From Carboxylicivirga fragile (GTDB lineage: Bacteria > Bacteroidota > Bacteroidia > Bacteroidales > Marinilabiliaceae), in assembly GCA_025499625.1 (NCBI GenBank), contig JAFMVD010000015.1:42111-106110 (forward strand): a stretch of 64,000 nt of DNA, written 5' to 3'. Below are positions 61,407-64,000 of the stretch, one piece after another. The translations under genes were made by a program, and so were the position numbers. The notes beneath the pieces are model-generated. The model was not told where the DNA came from. It made no database searches and saw only the letters and a list, made by a program, of their open reading frames with translations. The stretch's first letter is position 1, and each line of letters begins with the position of its first letter.

Positions 61407-62006
61407 ATGAGAAAAATTGGACGGTACGGTATACTATTATTATTTCTTGCAAATACTTTAGTGATGTTTGCACAAACACCCCAGGATGTAGCCGTTTTTG
61501 ATAGTACTAACGTAAAAGGACAGTTTGATTATGTGATTAAAAAATCAAATACCTTTGAGCAATTCAAAGTTGTAAAAACCTGGTACTTAAATAAGTTGAG
61601 AAAGAGTGCGAGCGATAGTATCGTAAATTTAAAAGGTAGTATTAATAAGCATCAAGTAGAGATTGAGCAGCTTAACTTAAATGAGGCGGAATTAAATTCT
61701 CAGATAACTGTTTTAAAAACAAATTTAGACACAGTTACTAAAAGCAAAGACAGTATTGCCTTATTTGGAAACGAGTTATCCAAATCGTTGTACAATACCA
61801 TTATGTGGAGTCTGGTTTTGGGTTTGACTGCTTTAGCGGTTATATTATTTTTACTTTTTAAGAGAAGTAATTCTATTACTAACGAAACAAAGCATCGCTT
61901 ATCAGAGTTGGAAGAGGAATTTGAAAATCATCGTAAATCAGCTTTAAAGCGTGAGCAAAAACTGGCGAGAGAACACATGGACTTTAAAATGAAGAATAAG
62001 TTATAA
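61407..62006 (+). CDS. coiled-coil membrane protein of unknown function
   Basis: 199 residues. A signal peptide (RKIGRYGILLLFLANTLVMFAQ) is followed by a periplasmic coiled-coil region (about 60-125), a single transmembrane helix (about 132-152, MWSLVLGLTALAVILFLLF) and a cytoplasmic coiled coil (160-199) ending in KMKNKL. Homologues in Bacteroidota have sometimes been annotated as tRNA (guanine-N1)-methyltransferase, which is not supported by the sequence. Its role is unknown, with a membrane-spanning scaffold or sensor as one option. Confidence 0.72.
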   Translation: MRKIGRYGILLLFLANTLVMFAQTPQDVAVFDSTNVKGQFDYVIKKSNTFEQFKVVKTWYLNKLRKSASDSIVNLKGSINKHQVEIEQLNLNEAELNSQITVLKTNLDTVTKSKDSIALFGNELSKSLYNTIMWSLVLGLTALAVILFLLFKRSNSITNETKHRLSELEEEFENHRKSALKREQKLAREHMDFKMKNKL

Positions 62007-62036
62007 ACTTAAAACAGCTTCTCATTATACATCAAT

Positions 62037-62066
62037 AAAAAAACCACCCTTTGAGGTGGTTTTTTA
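62037..62066. terminator. bidirectional terminator
   Basis: AACCACC with GGTGGTT around CTTTGA, flanked by A and T runs on both sides. It serves the plus gene ending at 62006 and the minus gene ending at 62072. Confidence 0.88.
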
Positions 62067-62071
62067 TATTT

Positions 62072-62443
62072 TTAATCTTCGTTGGAATTAAGCCATTCAA
62101 TGGCTGCATCCTTTGTTGAGAACTGTTTTCGATTTATTCGCTCATTAGTTGGTAACCATGAGAAAAGCATAGCATAAGCTGTTACCTTAGGGTCTTCGAC
62201 CAAAAAGGCAGTTTTTACTGAGCTTAAATCTAATGTTGACTTTTCAGCAATGGCCGACAATTTATTAATGTCATCAAGGTGTAAATCTACATTAGCTTGT
62301 GTGAGATCATAAAAAATCTTCAAGTCTTCCGGCCGATTCTCTATCTCTGAAAAATCTTTCAGAAATGTGAGTAAATCTTTCAGTTCGATGGTTCCTGATA
62401 ATGAAACGTGAAATATATTATCAATAATGGCGTACGAAATCAT
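62072..62443 (-). CDS. SpoIIAA-like (STAS-fold) protein
   Basis: 123 residues, no signal peptide. The sequence pattern (VSLSGTIELKDLLTFLKDF, LKIFYDLTQANVDLH, TAFLVEDPKVTAYAMLFSWL, and the C-terminal FSTKDAAIEWLNS) is that of the SpoIIAA-like family (PF11964). No phosphorylatable Ser motif of true anti-anti-sigma factors is visible. It lies 14 bases after the gene at 62458 on the same strand. Confidence 0.75.
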   Translation of the reverse strand: MISYAIIDNIFHVSLSGTIELKDLLTFLKDFSEIENRPEDLKIFYDLTQANVDLHLDDINKLSAIAEKSTLDLSSVKTAFLVEDPKVTAYAMLFSWLPTNERINRKQFSTKDAAIEWLNSNED

Positions 62444-62457
62444 TTCTTAAGTGCTGT

Positions 62458-62970
62458 TTATTTGTTCTGGTTTAACCAGTTTTTTAGTGTTTCTGCAGTA
62501 ATAATACTGGTAAGTATATCAATGTTTGTTTGATCTGGTAAATTCTTTAAGAATTTCTCAATGTCCTCTTTTTCGGTGTTTTTATCTTGCAATAATTGCT
62601 TTAAATTTCTAAGCGACGATCCGGTTAGTTCATCCTCAAAGGGCGTCCAGATAAAATCAAATTCCTCATTTCTCGTATTATCATCAGGATTTGGCTCCGT
62701 TTGAATTTCAAGTTGCTGAATAATAACGTTCATGCAAGCTTTACAATCTTCCTTTAAAGGGTCGGCCTTACCCGATTCATCGCGAAGTGCCCAACTATTG
62801 TATTCGTAATTAAGAGCCGCTATTGCTTTTGATTGAACAGAATGACTACCGAAGATGGAGTCAATGATAATTGAACTGGCTTTTTTCCAGGATGATAGGT
62901 TGAAGTCACGATCATCTATTTTATTTAATTGCTCGTTCAATAATTGTATGTACAATTCTTTTTGGCTCAT
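62458..62970 (-). CDS. soluble protein of unknown function
   Basis: 170 residues, helical, with an acidic central section and a conserved-looking DPLKEDCKACMNVI segment containing two cysteines three residues apart. No signal peptide and no recognised family. It is probably co-transcribed with the SpoIIAA-like gene that follows. Confidence 0.62.
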   Translation of the reverse strand: MSQKELYIQLLNEQLNKIDDRDFNLSSWKKASSIIIDSIFGSHSVQSKAIAALNYEYNSWALRDESGKADPLKEDCKACMNVIIQQLEIQTEPNPDDNTRNEEFDFIWTPFEDELTGSSLRNLKQLLQDKNTEKEDIEKFLKNLPDQTNIDILTSIITAETLKNWLNQNK

Positions 62971-63027
62971 AGTTGCCTTTTAAGTGAAATGAGATGATAT
63001 TTGATTGAAATATATAAAGAATATGAT

Positions 63028-63444
63028 ATGAAATTACGATTGATTGCCTTGTTTTTGATGATATTACCAATTATGGGGATAACAGCTAAGAAAAAAGAGA
63101 TGAGAGAAAATGATAAGTTAATGGTTATTTGGAGTAGTGGTGATCCGGATGTGGCTTTTAAAGTTTGTTTGATGTATACACATGCCGCCAAAAAAAGGGA
63201 ATGGTTTAAAGAAGTGCATCTTGTTATCTGGGGGCCATCTGCCAAGTTATTGTCTGAAAACGAAGAGATCAAAAAGAAAGTGCTGCAAATGAAGGAAGAT
63301 GGAGTGGTGCTGGAAGCATGTGTTAATTGTGCCAATATGTATGGCGTAGCTGATGAGTTAAGTGATATGGGTGTTGATGTAAAAGGTATGGGTGTACCTC
63401 TAACTGAACGATTAAAAGCCGATTGGAAACAGTTAAATTTCTGA
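63028..63444 (+). CDS. exported DsrE-family-like protein
   Basis: 138 residues from the chosen ATG, which gives a signal peptide (MKLRLIALFLMILPIMGITA); a TTG nine codons earlier is in frame but would mask it. The rest follows a DsrE-like fold: MVIWSSGDPDVAFKVCLMY, VHLVIWGPSAKLLSENEEI, and the Cys-containing loop EACVNCANMYGVADEL. DsrE-type proteins carry sulfur via a cysteine in this place. A periplasmic version may have a related redox role, but this is inferred. Confidence 0.78.
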   Translation: MKLRLIALFLMILPIMGITAKKKEMRENDKLMVIWSSGDPDVAFKVCLMYTHAAKKREWFKEVHLVIWGPSAKLLSENEEIKKKVLQMKEDGVVLEACVNCANMYGVADELSDMGVDVKGMGVPLTERLKADWKQLNF

Positions 63445-63456
63445 TGCATTGCTGTT

Positions 63457-63720
63457 GAACTGCCCTTTCAGGGCGTATTAATACTTTACTGCATTACCCA
63501 AGGTTATCACCTTGGGCTTAATTGAAACTGGCTTTCAGCCATAAAATAAGTTACGACTCAATTATTTTTATTGGTCTTTAAGCAGATGGTGTAATAGTTA
63601 TGTGGTGTGATATGAAAATTATAATGTCATAGCAAGGCTGAAAGCCTAGCCTTAATTCAACCTGAGGTTTATCCTCAGGTTATGAAACGAGTAATTTGTA
63701 GCGTCCTGAAAGGGCAATTA
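63457..63720. repeat. REP-like palindrome cluster, copy 1
   Basis: A chain of short palindromes: GCCCTTTCAGGGC, CCCAAGGTTATCACCTTGGG, GGCTTTCAGCC, AAGGCTGAAAGCCT, CCTGAGGTTTATCCTCAGG and GTCCTGAAAGGGC. There is no coding potential. Such chains are usual in intergenic regions of Bacteroidota and are reminiscent of REP elements mobilised by RAYT transposases; none is present here. Confidence 0.8.
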
Positions 63721-63775
63721 AATAATTGATTAAGATTCGATCCTTACCATATATTTAAGTGGTTAGACTGAGAAT

Positions 63776-64000
63776 GAACTGTCCTTACAGGACGAACTTA
63801 AACTTGATATTTATAACGCAAGGTTAACACCTCGGGCTTAATTGATAATGGCCTTCAGCCATAAAATAAGTTACGACTCAATTATTTTTATTGATCTTTA
63901 AGTAGGTGGTGTGATATGAAAATTATAATGTCATTGCAAGGCTGAAAGCCTAGCCTTAATTTAGCCTGAGGTTTATCCTCAGGTTATGAAATGAGTAATT
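63776..64000. repeat. REP-like palindrome cluster, copy 2, cut by window end
   Basis: Repeats the order of copy 1 with changes: GTCCTTACAGGAC, a diverged AAGGTTAACACCTCGGG, GGCCTTCAGCC, a near-identical 50-base stretch beginning ATAAAATAAGTTACG, AAGGCTGAAAGCCT and CCTGAGGTTTATCCTCAGG. It continues beyond base 64000. The two copies form a direct duplication with a period of about 320 bases. Confidence 0.8.

Noticed and set aside
61407..62006. tRNA (guanine-N1)-methyltransferase identity for the coiled-coil membrane protein
   Set aside because: No SAM-binding or TrmD-type motif; the sequence is a signal peptide, coiled coil and membrane helix.
63457..64000. CRISPR array
   Set aside because: The repeats are different palindromes in an ordered chain rather than identical direct repeats with unique spacers, and no cas gene is present.
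1..64000. tRNA, rRNA or tmRNA genes
   Set aside because: I looked for TTCGAAT-type arm sequences and long conserved RNA segments and found none I could support.

Overview
The window looks like a chromosomal segment of an AT-rich Bacteroidota bacterium, most likely a marine member of the Bacteroidales/Marinilabiliales. Grounds: Bacteroidota-type promoters (TTG or TTTG, about 20 bases, then TAnnTTTG) precede several genes; genes lack clear Shine-Dalgarno sequences; the gliding-type transporter pair gldF-gldG is present; one protein carries a type IX secretion-like sorting domain fused to a Fib_succ_major domain; lipoproteins and Bacteroidota-only families (BT_3928 family, DUF1599) occur. I found no rRNA, tRNA, CRISPR array, transposase or prophage gene.

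Layout. 1-5.5 kb: 5'-truncated menE (menaquinone), a DUF4091 lipoprotein, a UPF0158 protein, an exported C1B peptidase and an exported isochorismatase-family hydrolase. 5.5-5.9 kb: a gene-free stretch with two similar short units that each end in a T-rich hairpin. 5.9-16.9 kb: housekeeping genes (pheT on minus; then surE, a small membrane protein, lpxB, gldF, gldG on plus; dnaN preceded by a very long hairpin; mnmA). 17-20.9 kb: a LytTR regulator with two secreted proteins, and a DUF2975 membrane protein with its HTH partner. 20.9-25.6 kb: an SPL-like radical SAM enzyme, a SixA-like phosphatase and ppk1, then a phosphodiesterase and an OsmC protein behind a palindromic operator-like site. 25.6-29.9 kb: queC-queE-queF (7-deazaguanine / queuosine precursor) behind a preQ1-riboswitch-like leader; a transglutaminase-like/TPR gene sits between queF and a stray copy of the queF 3' end. 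30-45.3 kb: exported PepF, an FKBP lipoprotein, a DksA/TraR protein, a 1480-residue exported protein of unknown function, prmA, a sensor kinase with a large periplasmic propeller, tpiA, a BT_3928/DoxX protein and DUF1599.

45.4-56.5 kb is the most unusual region: an XRE regulator, a single-HKD PLD protein and a small membrane protein lie divergent to a five-gene run: YbjN/CesT-like protein, PspA (ESCRT-III relative), NfeD/YqiJ-like membrane protein with a strict Asp-x repeat, flotillin, and a 1631-residue AAA+ ATPase with predicted propeller and coiled-coil regions. Together they suggest a membrane-stress or membrane-remodelling machine in which a AAA+ motor acts on a PspA/flotillin assembly. 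56.5-64 kb: a MORN/TonB_C protein, a PAS histidine kinase, argS, a coiled-coil membrane protein, a SpoIIAA-like protein, an unknown protein, an exported DsrE-like protein, and a duplicated REP-like palindrome cluster running off the window.

A palindromic dispersed element with GAGGGTGTCC ends occurs three times (16.9, 32.1, 33.5 kb), each time just after a stop codon.
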